From assembly GCA_049673305.1 (NCBI GenBank), contig JBATXM010000197.1:1-64000 (forward strand): 64,000 nt of DNA. Reading direction: 5' to 3'. Shown here in pieces: positions 22,620 to 29,576 of the stretch (positions are counted from its first letter, which is position 1; each line of letters opens with the position of its first letter). The notes beneath the pieces are model-generated. The model was not told where the DNA came from. It saw only the letters and a list, made by a program, of their open reading frames with translations, and searched no databases. Position numbers and translations under genes: made by a program. This DNA is from GCA-003244245 sp049673305. GTDB lineage: Bacteria > Actinomycetota > Actinomycetes > Mycobacteriales > Pseudonocardiaceae.

Positions 22620-24401
22620 CTAGCGCAGGGCGCGGTTCACGGCCGATACCACCGCGTTGAGCGAGGCGGTGACAATGGACCCGGAGACGCCGACGCCCCA
22701 CAAAACCTGCTCGCTGACGGTGCACTCGACATATGCCGCTGCCGCCGCGTGGTCGCCGGCTGACATCGCGTGCTCGAAGTAGTCGAGCACGCGGACATCA
22801 AACCCCAGGGCGGCCAGAGCGTCCACGAAGGCCGCGATGGGGCCGTTGCCCGCTCCCCTGATCTGGTGCTCCTCGCCCTCCACCAGCACGGTGGCGCAGA
22901 TCTCGTCATAGCCTTCGCCGTCATCGGACAACTGATGGCGCAGCACCCGCAGGGGGGTGCACCGGTCCAGGTAGTGCTCCGCGAAAATGTCCCGGATCTG
23001 CTGCGGCGAGACCTCGCCACCGTCGGCATCGGTGTGTTGCTGGATGATGCGGGAGAACTCGATTTGTAGCCGACGCGGCAGGTCCAGCTGGTGCTCAGCC
23101 TTCATGACGTAGGCGATACCGCCCTTGCCTGACTGCGAGTTCACCCGGATCACGGCCTCGTAGGTACGCCCGACATCTTTTGGATCAATGGGCAGGTACG
23201 GCACTTCCCAACGGTGCTCGTTCACGTCGACGCCGGCTGCGGCGGCGTCGACCTGCATCGCCCGCAATCCCTTGTTGATTGCGTCCTGGTGGCTGCCAGA
23301 AAACGCGGTATAGACCAGATCTCCACCATAGGGATGACGCCCAGGCACCGGCAGCTGGTTGCAATACTCCACCGAGCGACGAATCTCGTCGATGTCGGAG
23401 AAATCGATCTGGGGATCAATGCCCTGGCTGAACAGGTTCATTCCCAGCGTCACCAGGCACACGTTGCCGGTGCGCTCGCCATTGCCGAACAGGCAGCCCT
23501 CGATGCGTTGCGCGCCGGCCTGATAACCCAGCTCGGCGGCGGCCACCGCGGTGCCGCGATCATTGTGCGGATGCAGCGAGAGGATCACCGCGTTGCGTCG
23601 TTCCAGATTGCGGTGCATCCACTCGATGGAGTCGGCGTAGACGTTGGGGGTGGCCATCTCGACGGTGGCCGGCAGGTTCAGGATCACCGGCAGGTCTGGA
23701 CTGGGCTGCCAGATCTCGGTGATCGCGTTGCACACCTCTGCGGTGTAACTCAGCTCGGTGCCGGTGTAGGACTCCGGCGAGTATTGGAACCGGAAGTCGG
23801 TGTCGGAGTACTTGCCCGAGTACGCCACCACCATCTCGGCTGCGACGGTGGCAATCTTCTTGATCCCCTCGCGCTCCTCCCGAAATACCACCCGGCGTTG
23901 CAAGATTGACGTCGAGTTGTAGATGTGCACGATCGCCTTGTGCGCGCCCTGGAGAGCCTCAAAGGTGCGCTCGATCAGCTCGGGCCGACATTGCGACAGT
24001 ACCTGGATGCGCACGTCCTCAGGTACCGCATCTTCGGTGATGATCTCGCGGACGAAATCGAAATCGGTCTGGCTCGCGGCGGGGAACCCGACCTCGATCT
24101 CCTTGTAGCCCATCCGCACCAGCAGCTCGAACATGCGCCGCTTGCGGACGGGGCTCATCGGATCGATCAAGGCCTGGTTGCCGTCTCGCAGGTCCACCGC
24201 GCACCACAGCGGGGCCCGGCTGATCGTGACGTCGGGCCAGGTGCGGTCGGGGAGGGATACCAGCTCCACAGTCTCGGCAAAGGGCCGGTAGCGATGCACC
24301 GGCATCGCGCTGCCGAGCTGCGGGTTCCACGAGGCCTGATCGGCTGGAGCCGGGGCGGCCGGGCGCCTGATGCGGCTGGTGCAAGATACGGTACGTGCCA
24401 C
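22620..24401 (-). CDS. leuA: 2-isopropylmalate synthase
   Basis: A 593-residue protein of the actinobacterial LeuA type. The N-terminal TIM barrel carries APLWCAVDLRDGNQALIDPM, VGFPAASQTDFDFVREII and SLHPHNDRGTAVAAAELG with the metal His pair; the C-terminal LeuA regulatory domain has RGAGNGPIAAFVDAL. It condenses acetyl-CoA with 2-oxoisovalerate, the first step of leucine synthesis, with leucine feedback through the C-terminal domain. GTG 24401 is the longest start. Homologues often begin close to GSAMPVHRYRPF, so a start at about 24306 is possible. Confidence 0.95.
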   Translation of the reverse strand: MARTVSCTSRIRRPAAPAPADQASWNPQLGSAMPVHRYRPFAETVELVSLPDRTWPDVTISRAPLWCAVDLRDGNQALIDPMSPVRKRRMFELLVRMGYKEIEVGFPAASQTDFDFVREIITEDAVPEDVRIQVLSQCRPELIERTFEALQGAHKAIVHIYNSTSILQRRVVFREEREGIKKIATVAAEMVVAYSGKYSDTDFRFQYSPESYTGTELSYTAEVCNAITEIWQPSPDLPVILNLPATVEMATPNVYADSIEWMHRNLERRNAVILSLHPHNDRGTAVAAAELGYQAGAQRIEGCLFGNGERTGNVCLVTLGMNLFSQGIDPQIDFSDIDEIRRSVEYCNQLPVPGRHPYGGDLVYTAFSGSHQDAINKGLRAMQVDAAAAGVDVNEHRWEVPYLPIDPKDVGRTYEAVIRVNSQSGKGGIAYVMKAEHQLDLPRRLQIEFSRIIQQHTDADGGEVSPQQIRDIFAEHYLDRCTPLRVLRHQLSDDGEGYDEICATVLVEGEEHQIRGAGNGPIAAFVDALAALGFDVRVLDYFEHAMSAGDHAAAAAYVECTVSEQVLWGVGVSGSIVTASLNAVVSAVNRALR

Positions 24402-24479
24402 AGGAGCACGGTAACTGGGACCACCCAGCGGTGCGCAACTGCCCTGCGGGATGGGGTGGTCCGTGGCAGACTTTCGCTT

Positions 24480-24797
24480 ATGAGCTCCAGCCGTACGTCG
24501 GTCCGTGGAACACGCACCAGCGTCGCAGCGGTCCTCGCCACCGTGATCCGGATCGTAGGGGGACTCTTCGTTTTGATCTTAGTGGCGCATGTGGCGCTCA
24601 CGTTGGGCGGCGCGAACCCAGCCAATGTCATTTCCAGGTTTATGGCCTCCTGGGCAGACCGTCTCCAGCTGGGCTTCCGGGGGCTGTTCACCCCAGCCGA
24701 CCCCAAGGTGCGCATCGTGGTTGACTACGGCCTCCCTGCGGTCTTCTGGCTTGTCGTGAGTGTGGTGCTGGTCCGTCTGGTGCGACGCCTCGGCTGA
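24480..24797 (+). CDS. Small two-helix membrane protein
   Basis: A 105-residue protein from ATG 24480 with two hydrophobic helices (about residues 18-40, VIRIVGGLFVLILVAHVAL, and about 80-100, LPAVFWLVVSVVLVRLVRR) and a conserved-looking loop (RLQLGFRGLFTPADPKVRIV). Similar small membrane proteins are found in actinobacteria; I do not know a function. It is divergent from leuA with about 80 nt between. Confidence 0.65.
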   Translation: MSSSRTSVRGTRTSVAAVLATVIRIVGGLFVLILVAHVALTLGGANPANVISRFMASWADRLQLGFRGLFTPADPKVRIVVDYGLPAVFWLVVSVVLVRLVRRLG

Positions 24798-25465
24798 CCC
24801 GGCTGGGCACCGTGCTGCCACCCGGCCAGCCGCCTGTTTACCTGCTCGACTCGTCCCGGCTGACGGCTGTCTTCCAGGCCGGGAAGGCGCTCCCTAGCAA
24901 CTATTTCGGGTGAATGATCGGTTTTCCACTCGTTAGAGTGGTTAGTTAACTTAATGTAGTCATGGCGGCGAAATGACACCCGACCTCGGCCTGTTGCGGG
25001 CAGGTTACCCGGTGTGACGTGTCACTTTGGGTAACTGCCTACGCAGGAGCCCACGGTGGATGAACGGCTGGGTTTCCGGCCTCTGGGCCTCGGACGCGCG
25101 CCGCGTCGGCTCCTGCTCTCTCAGGAATCTGAGCAGCTCAGCGGGGTTGCGGGGAGTGCAAGACTCGACCGAAGGATACCCGTCGAGGCCGCTGAGAAGG
25201 GTGGCCGTGGGCTCCTTCTCCGGGCTTGCGGGGGTTGGAGGCGCACGACGTCATTACGCTCCGTCTCGCCTGTCACCTACTTGCCTTCTTAGTCGTTTTA
25301 CTCCACGCTGCCGCCTATCTGACTGGAGCAGCTGCCCCGGGGAAGCGTGTTGAGAAAGGAGGCCGTCCCAGCGGCGTCGGCCGTTGCGGCGATACTCGTG
25401 TGCACTCGCCGTGACTCCCCGCACAGCACGCTTGCCTGCATGAAAAATCCTGTACTACGGAAGCG
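24798..25465. other. 668-bp gene-free region with stem-loops, upstream of the heptad operon
   Basis: No gene is convincing here; a 108-codon frame from 25027 has no coding character. The stretch 24900-24960 is AT-rich for this genome and contains a perfect hairpin CCACTC-GTTA-GAGTGG (24926-24941) followed by the palindrome AGTTAACT (24944-24951). These look like promoter or operator elements. The rest may be a long leader of the three-gene operon beginning at 25466. Confidence 0.5.
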
Positions 25466-26173
25466 GTGGTGGAGTTGGCTAGAACGGATGCTCGATCCAG
25501 GGGCTCTGGAGGAGCTGGACTGTTCAACGTTGTCAGTGTGATCATCCTCGTCGTCGGTGTCTTGGTCATCGGTATAGCGGCTGCGCTGCTCGCCCGAACC
25601 TTGGCGGCGGCGCAGAGCATCGACAAAAAGGCTCAGGCTATCGCGGGAAACGCTGGCAACATCGACGTCGCGACCAACTCGGTCGTCCAGTTGAATCGAA
25701 CCAACGAGCTTGCCGCCTCGATCCTGCAGAGCGCAAAACCGCTGCAGGGTCTGCTCAACACGACCGACGCCGCCGCCCGGGACATCGACGGCGTAGCGAA
25801 ATCCATCAACGCGAGTGCGGGAACCATCAACGGTTCGGCCGGGACGATCAACGGCACGGCGACTACGATCAACAACACCGCGCGGGACATCAACAGCAGC
25901 GTCAGCACGATCAACGGCACTGCCTTCACGATCAACAGCACGGCAAGGGGCATCGACGCCCGGGCTGCGGCGATCCTCGACGTCGCGCAGCGCATCGACG
26001 TTGATGCGATGAACATCAATGATGCTGTGGCCAGGACGATCTTCCTCGCCAGAGCCATCAAGATTGATACCGGCAACATCGTCAACCAGGCGATCAACGC
26101 GGAGCTGACCGCTCGCTGCATTGATGCCAAGGTTCGCCTTAACCTCATCAACCCGCCGTCGCCGCGCTGCTAG
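25466..26173 (+). CDS. Heptad-repeat membrane protein 1
   Basis: A 235-residue protein: a short basic N-terminus, one membrane helix at about 20-45 (VSVIILVVGVLVIGIAAALL), and an exported helical part. From about residue 108 there are eight or more unbroken 7-residue units led by Ile: INASAGT, INGSAGT, INGTATT, INNTARD, INSSVST, INGTAFT, INSTARG, IDARAAA. The C-terminus has one Cys in ARCIDAK and ends PPSPRC. GTG 25466 or 25469 is the start, with only a weak ribosome site. I do not recognise a family. It is the first of three adjacent genes with the same design, spaced 11 and 12 nt apart. Confidence 0.7.
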   Translation: MVELARTDARSRGSGGAGLFNVVSVIILVVGVLVIGIAAALLARTLAAAQSIDKKAQAIAGNAGNIDVATNSVVQLNRTNELAASILQSAKPLQGLLNTTDAAARDIDGVAKSINASAGTINGSAGTINGTATTINNTARDINSSVSTINGTAFTINSTARGIDARAAAILDVAQRIDVDAMNINDAVARTIFLARAIKIDTGNIVNQAINAELTARCIDAKVRLNLINPPSPRC

Positions 26174-26184
26174 GAGGATAAAAG

Positions 26185-26913
26185 ATGACAACACAGCAGT
26201 TCTCCAGAACGTCGGCAAGCATCCCGCCTCCTGCTAACGCTAGCTCGTTCGCTCGTTTTCTGTGGATCTTCACTACTCTCGGTATCATCGTCGTGGTCGT
26301 CGTCATCGGCTTCCTGATCGGCATCGTCCGAGCGTTGGAAGGCATCGATAACGGTCTTTTCACGGCATCGAGCTCAGTGACCGGTGCCACCGGCAATGTC
26401 CAGCCACTGCCCAACGACATCCAGACAATCAACTCCGCGCTGGGGGATATCGATAACGCCTTGAAGCCGATCCGTGGCCAGGTAGCCGACGCTACCTCTT
26501 CACTGCAATCGATCAGAGGTACGGCACTGAGCATTGACGCATCGTTGAAGGACACCTCCGCCTCACTGGTCAACACATCAGGATCGCTGGTCGACACCTC
26601 CGGAACCCTGATTGGTGCCTCCCAGTCGGCGGCGGCTATCTCGAACTCCCTGGTGGACACCTCCAACGTGTTGCTGAATGTCCTCGGCCTTGCGCAGACA
26701 ATCGACGGCACGCTCGAGTCCGCAGAGCGGATAGAGACTCGCGGCACCGCCCTGATTCCCATCGAGGTGCAGCAAGCAAACTTTTTCCTGCAAGGGATTC
26801 AGAACGACACCAGCACCATCAACCTTCAGTTGCAGGAAGTCAACCGCCACCTGACCAACATCTGCACGTCGCCCACCCTGTCCTTGTTGCCTCCGTTCAA
26901 GTGCCACCCGTAA
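26185..26913 (+). CDS. Heptad-repeat membrane protein 2
   Basis: A 242-residue protein from ATG 26185, behind GGAGG with good spacing. A 27-residue cytoplasmic tail is followed by a strong membrane helix (IIVVVVVIGFLIGIVRAL) and an exported repeat region: LQSIRGT, ALSIDAS, LKDTSAS, LVNTSGS, LVDTSGT, LIGASQS, then LVDTSNV. The repeats are Ser/Thr-rich heptads of the form LxxTSxS. The C-terminus carries two Cys (NICTSPT, PPFKCHP). The family is not recognised. Same operon and same layout as its neighbours; probably a partner in one extracytoplasmic assembly (inference). Confidence 0.72.
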   Translation: MTTQQFSRTSASIPPPANASSFARFLWIFTTLGIIVVVVVIGFLIGIVRALEGIDNGLFTASSSVTGATGNVQPLPNDIQTINSALGDIDNALKPIRGQVADATSSLQSIRGTALSIDASLKDTSASLVNTSGSLVDTSGTLIGASQSAAAISNSLVDTSNVLLNVLGLAQTIDGTLESAERIETRGTALIPIEVQQANFFLQGIQNDTSTINLQLQEVNRHLTNICTSPTLSLLPPFKCHP

Positions 26914-26925
26914 AGGAGGTGACTG

Positions 26926-27825
26926 ATGCGACGCTTAACGGCTCCGGCCTTACCAGCCATCATGCTCGTGATCATCATTCTCTGGGCACTGACGGCGGTG
27001 ATCTTTCTGACCGGTACGCTGGCTGCGGCTGTGCGGATCGAGAACCGGGTCGGTCAAATCAACAGTTCCCTGACGCCGATCAACAGCAAGCTTAACGCAC
27101 TCCCGGTCCTCGTCAATGTCGCCGATACCGCAGGCAAGATTCGTGAGGCGGCGGCGAACTTGAGTCCGACTATCGGGCGCATTGCCGATTCGGCCAGTAC
27201 TATCGACCGCAGCCTCAAGCAGGTCAACGATGCTGTCGGTCCGATCAACACATCGGTGAAGCAGATCAATGGCTCAGTACTGGCGATCAACGGGAGTGTT
27301 CGTCAGATTGCCCCTAACCTGGTGACCGTGCTCGGTAATGCCAGGTCGATCAATGGGCACGTGCACTCGATCGATGGGGAGCTCGGCGGAACCGCAGCCA
27401 ATGTGTACGACATCAGGGGCCGGGTCGTGCGAATCAATGACCAGGTCAGTGACGTGATTAGGTCTGCCAGGGATATCAAGGGCGACACCGGGTTCGTCGT
27501 CGCCACGGTTGGCACTGCCCGGTTCCCAGGAACGATCAACGGAGATGCCTTTGGGATCGAGACCTCTCCGCTGCTCCTGCGGTCCTCCAACGCGGGTGTG
27601 ATGCGAGAAATGATCGCCGCTTCTGGCCGTCAGGATCCCGCAACGGCCCAGCTGGGACTGCCCTCGCTGGATTTGCTGCCGCAGATTTCGGCACTCGGCT
27701 TGCCGGCTCTGCCGGTTCCCGGTGCTGTGCAGCTTCCTTCGGTATTGGAGAACCTTCTGCAGGGGTTGCCCATCGCGGGTGACACCGGTGATCTCCTCAG
27801 TCTGGTGGGCGTTGCACACAAGTAA
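26926..27825 (+). CDS. Heptad-repeat membrane protein 3
   Basis: A 299-residue protein from ATG 26926, preceded by a near-perfect AAGGAGGTGA. One membrane helix (about 8-33, LPAIMLVIIILWALTAVIFL), then heptads such as VGPINTS, VKQINGS, VLAINGS, VRQIAPN, ARSINGH, VHSIDGE, then a non-repeat segment (TARFPGTINGDAFGIETSPL) and a Leu/Pro-rich C-terminus. The V/L-xx-I-N-x-S heptad matches the other two proteins with a shifted register. No enzyme motif is seen. The strongest ribosome site of the three suggests it is the most translated. A very long hairpin follows the stop by 23 nt. Confidence 0.72.
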   Translation: MRRLTAPALPAIMLVIIILWALTAVIFLTGTLAAAVRIENRVGQINSSLTPINSKLNALPVLVNVADTAGKIREAAANLSPTIGRIADSASTIDRSLKQVNDAVGPINTSVKQINGSVLAINGSVRQIAPNLVTVLGNARSINGHVHSIDGELGGTAANVYDIRGRVVRINDQVSDVIRSARDIKGDTGFVVATVGTARFPGTINGDAFGIETSPLLLRSSNAGVMREMIAASGRQDPATAQLGLPSLDLLPQISALGLPALPVPGAVQLPSVLENLLQGLPIAGDTGDLLSLVGVAHK

Positions 27826-27847
27826 CACCCACCAGTACATGAGTGTT

Positions 27848-27891
27848 CAATCGGGGGGCGTTGACCAAGCGAGGTCGACGCCCCCCGATTG
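27848..27891. terminator. Very strong hairpin terminator after the heptad operon
   Basis: CAATCGGGGGGCGTTGACC (27848-27866) pairs with 27873-27891, loop AAGCGA. The stem is about 19 bp with a single G-T wobble and includes six consecutive G-C pairs. No T-run follows. Confidence 0.85.
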
Positions 27892-27894
27892 GGC

Positions 27895-27912
27895 TATCTT
27901 CTCGCGAAGATA
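27895..27912. terminator. Second hairpin, just before purS
   Basis: TATCTTC (27895-27901) pairs with GAAGATA (27906-27912), loop TCGC. It lies immediately after the large terminator and about 50 nt before purS, so it may be a backup terminator or a leader element of the pur genes. Confidence 0.5.
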
Positions 27913-27964
27913 ATTCACCGCCAGCCTGCCACGCGAGTGATGAACACAGGTAACCTCTGCAGGC

Positions 27965-28198
27965 GTGCCTCGAGTGGTCGTTGATGTCGTTCCCAAACCC
28001 GAGATTCTTGATCCGCAGGGTCAGGCGATCGTGCGCGCGTTGCCTCGGCTGGGCTTGCAGGGGGTACGCGATGTGCGCCAGGGTAAGCATTTCGAGCTCG
28101 ACGTCGATGATGACGTCGAGCTCGAAACACTGCATCGGATTGCGGGCGAGCTGCTCGCCAACCCCGTGATCGAGGACTGGACGGTGCGCCGGCTATGA
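27965..28198 (+). CDS. purS: Phosphoribosylformylglycinamidine synthase subunit PurS
   Basis: A 77-residue protein from GTG 27965 with the PurS pattern VVVDVVPKPEILDPQGQAI, RLGLQGVRDVRQGKHFEL and NPVIEDWTVRRL. PurS bridges PurL and PurQ in the FGAM synthase complex of purine synthesis. It overlaps purQ by an ATGA. A perfect 16-bp inverted repeat (28090-28105 / 28112-28127) lies inside it, coding HFELDVDDDVELE. Confidence 0.92.
   Translation: MPRVVVDVVPKPEILDPQGQAIVRALPRLGLQGVRDVRQGKHFELDVDDDVELETLHRIAGELLANPVIEDWTVRRL
28090..28127. repeat. Perfect 16-bp inverted repeat inside purS
   Basis: TTTCGAGCTCGACGTC (28090-28105) is the exact reverse complement of 28112-28127, with loop GATGAT. In mRNA this forms a 16-bp hairpin within the 234-nt gene. 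It partly follows from the acidic repeat LDVDDDVELE, but the exact third-position match is more than the protein requires. Confidence 0.9.
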
Positions 28199-28923
28199 GC
28201 CCGGTCACGGGTCCGGCTGTTGACCCGGCCATGGGTGCAGTCTGCCGGATTGGCGTTATCACTTTTCCCGGCACGCTGGACGACATCGACGCCGCCCGCG
28301 CCATCCGCTACGCCGGGGCGTGGCCAGTGCCACTCTGGCACGCCGAGGAAGACCTGCACGGGGTGGACGCCGTGGTGGTGCCCGGCGGGTTCTCCTATGG
28401 CGACTACCTCCGCCCTGGCGCGATCGCCGCCCACCAACCGGTGCTGCGGGCGGTGCTCGACGCCGCCCGTGGCGGCACTCCGGTTCTGGGCATCTGCAAT
28501 GGGTTTCAGATCCTGTGCGAGGCCGGTTTGCTGCCCGGGGCCTTGGTGCGCAACGCCGGCCTGCACTTCCTCTGCCGCGACCAGCGGCTGCGGGTGGAGA
28601 CCAGCGCCACCGCTTGGACGAGCCGGTATGCCCCTGGCACGGAAATCGTGCTGCCGCTGAAGTCCATCGAAGGCCGGTACGTGGCCGACGCGTCGACGTT
28701 GGCCGAGTTGGAGGGCGACGGTCGGGTGGTCTTGCGCTACCTGGGCGCCAACCCGAACGGCGCGATGCACGACATCGCCGGGATCGCCTCGGCCGACGGG
28801 CGGGTGCTTGGCGTGATGCCGCATCCCGAGCACGCGATCGACCCGCTCACCGGGCCGTCAACCGACGGGCTGGATCTCTTCCGTTCCGCCGTCGACGCGG
28901 TACTCGCCTCCCTGGGGGTCTAA
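28195..28923 (+). CDS. purQ: Phosphoribosylformylglycinamidine synthase subunit PurQ (glutaminase)
   Basis: A class I glutamine amidotransferase: nucleophile Cys in LGICNGFQIL, and His/Glu in MPHPEHAIDP. It supplies ammonia to PurL. The PurQ core begins at CRIGVITFPGTLDDIDAARA. ATG 28195 overlaps the purS stop (ATGA) and gives a 12-residue leader; ATG 28231 (MGAVCRIG) is the alternative. Length (242 or 230) is normal. Confidence 0.93.
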   Translation: MSPVTGPAVDPAMGAVCRIGVITFPGTLDDIDAARAIRYAGAWPVPLWHAEEDLHGVDAVVVPGGFSYGDYLRPGAIAAHQPVLRAVLDAARGGTPVLGICNGFQILCEAGLLPGALVRNAGLHFLCRDQRLRVETSATAWTSRYAPGTEIVLPLKSIEGRYVADASTLAELEGDGRVVLRYLGANPNGAMHDIAGIASADGRVLGVMPHPEHAIDPLTGPSTDGLDLFRSAVDAVLASLGV

Positions 28924-28934
28924 AGACTCTGCGC

Positions 28935-29525
28935 CTAAAGACCTTGCTCGGGCACGGTAGGACCCTTGCCGCGCCCAGCCCAGCGCGGCAGCAGATCAGC
29001 GACCGCGATGTCGACGGAGAAGGGTTCGCTGACAGTGAGGCGCGGGCCGGTCCCGATCAGCTGGTAGGCGTTGCCATGCCCGAAGCCGTATACGCTGACC
29101 AGCAGCGGCTCGAGCTCGATCCGCCAGTAGCGCGGGATCCCGAAGCTGGCGTACAGCGCGGGTTTGGTGGCGCGGTCCTCCAGATGGCTGCCTGGCGACT
29201 CGATCTCTACAGCCACCAGCACCTCCGACGGTGCGAACCAGTGCCTTTCTGGCTGGTCGCTGCGCAGCACGAGGACATCGGGGATTCGGGTGAGCTGCCG
29301 TCCGAAGCGGATCTCCACAGCCTGCGTGACAGCGAGCGGCTCGGGCGCGAGCGCTTCCAGGTGGACACCGAGACGGGCGGCAACGGACTGGTGCAAGCTT
29401 GACCGCGACGGCGACACAGTCAGCGCTCCATCGGTGAGCTCGTAGCGATGGTGGCTCTCCGGGAGCGCGTCGAGATCGTCGACAGTCCAGCCTCCGGACG
29501 GAACCACCAGTAGAGCATCAATCAC
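28935..29525 (-). CDS. Uma2-family (DUF820) restriction-endonuclease-fold protein
   Basis: A 196-residue protein with the family pattern TVDDLDALPESHHRYELTDG, RIPDVLVLRSDQPE, VLVAVEIESPGSHLEDRATK and YASFGIPRYWRIE. The PD-(D/E)XK-like catalytic residues (PDV, VEIESP, K) are present. GTG 29525 has GAGGAGG 6 nt upstream, fixing the start. Uma2 proteins are abundant in cyanobacteria and actinobacteria; their role is not established. This one sits on the opposite strand between purQ and purL, which are usually adjacent or nearby. Confidence 0.85.
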   Translation of the reverse strand: MIDALLVVPSGGWTVDDLDALPESHHRYELTDGALTVSPSRSSLHQSVAARLGVHLEALAPEPLAVTQAVEIRFGRQLTRIPDVLVLRSDQPERHWFAPSEVLVAVEIESPGSHLEDRATKPALYASFGIPRYWRIELEPLLVSVYGFGHGNAYQLIGTGPRLTVSEPFSVDIAVADLLPRWAGRGKGPTVPEQGL

Positions 29526-29576
29526 CGTTGCCTCCTCATCGCGGGTGGAGTCTAGAGTGCCGCATACCCTTGACGG

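Noticed and set aside
25027..25353. 108-codon plus-strand frame in the leader of the heptad operon
   Set aside because: Composition is Ser/Arg/Cys-rich with no conserved pattern, and no ribosome site precedes it.
27848..27912. Riboswitch before purS
   Set aside because: The two hairpins lack any known purine-aptamer pattern and fit better as terminators of the upstream operon.
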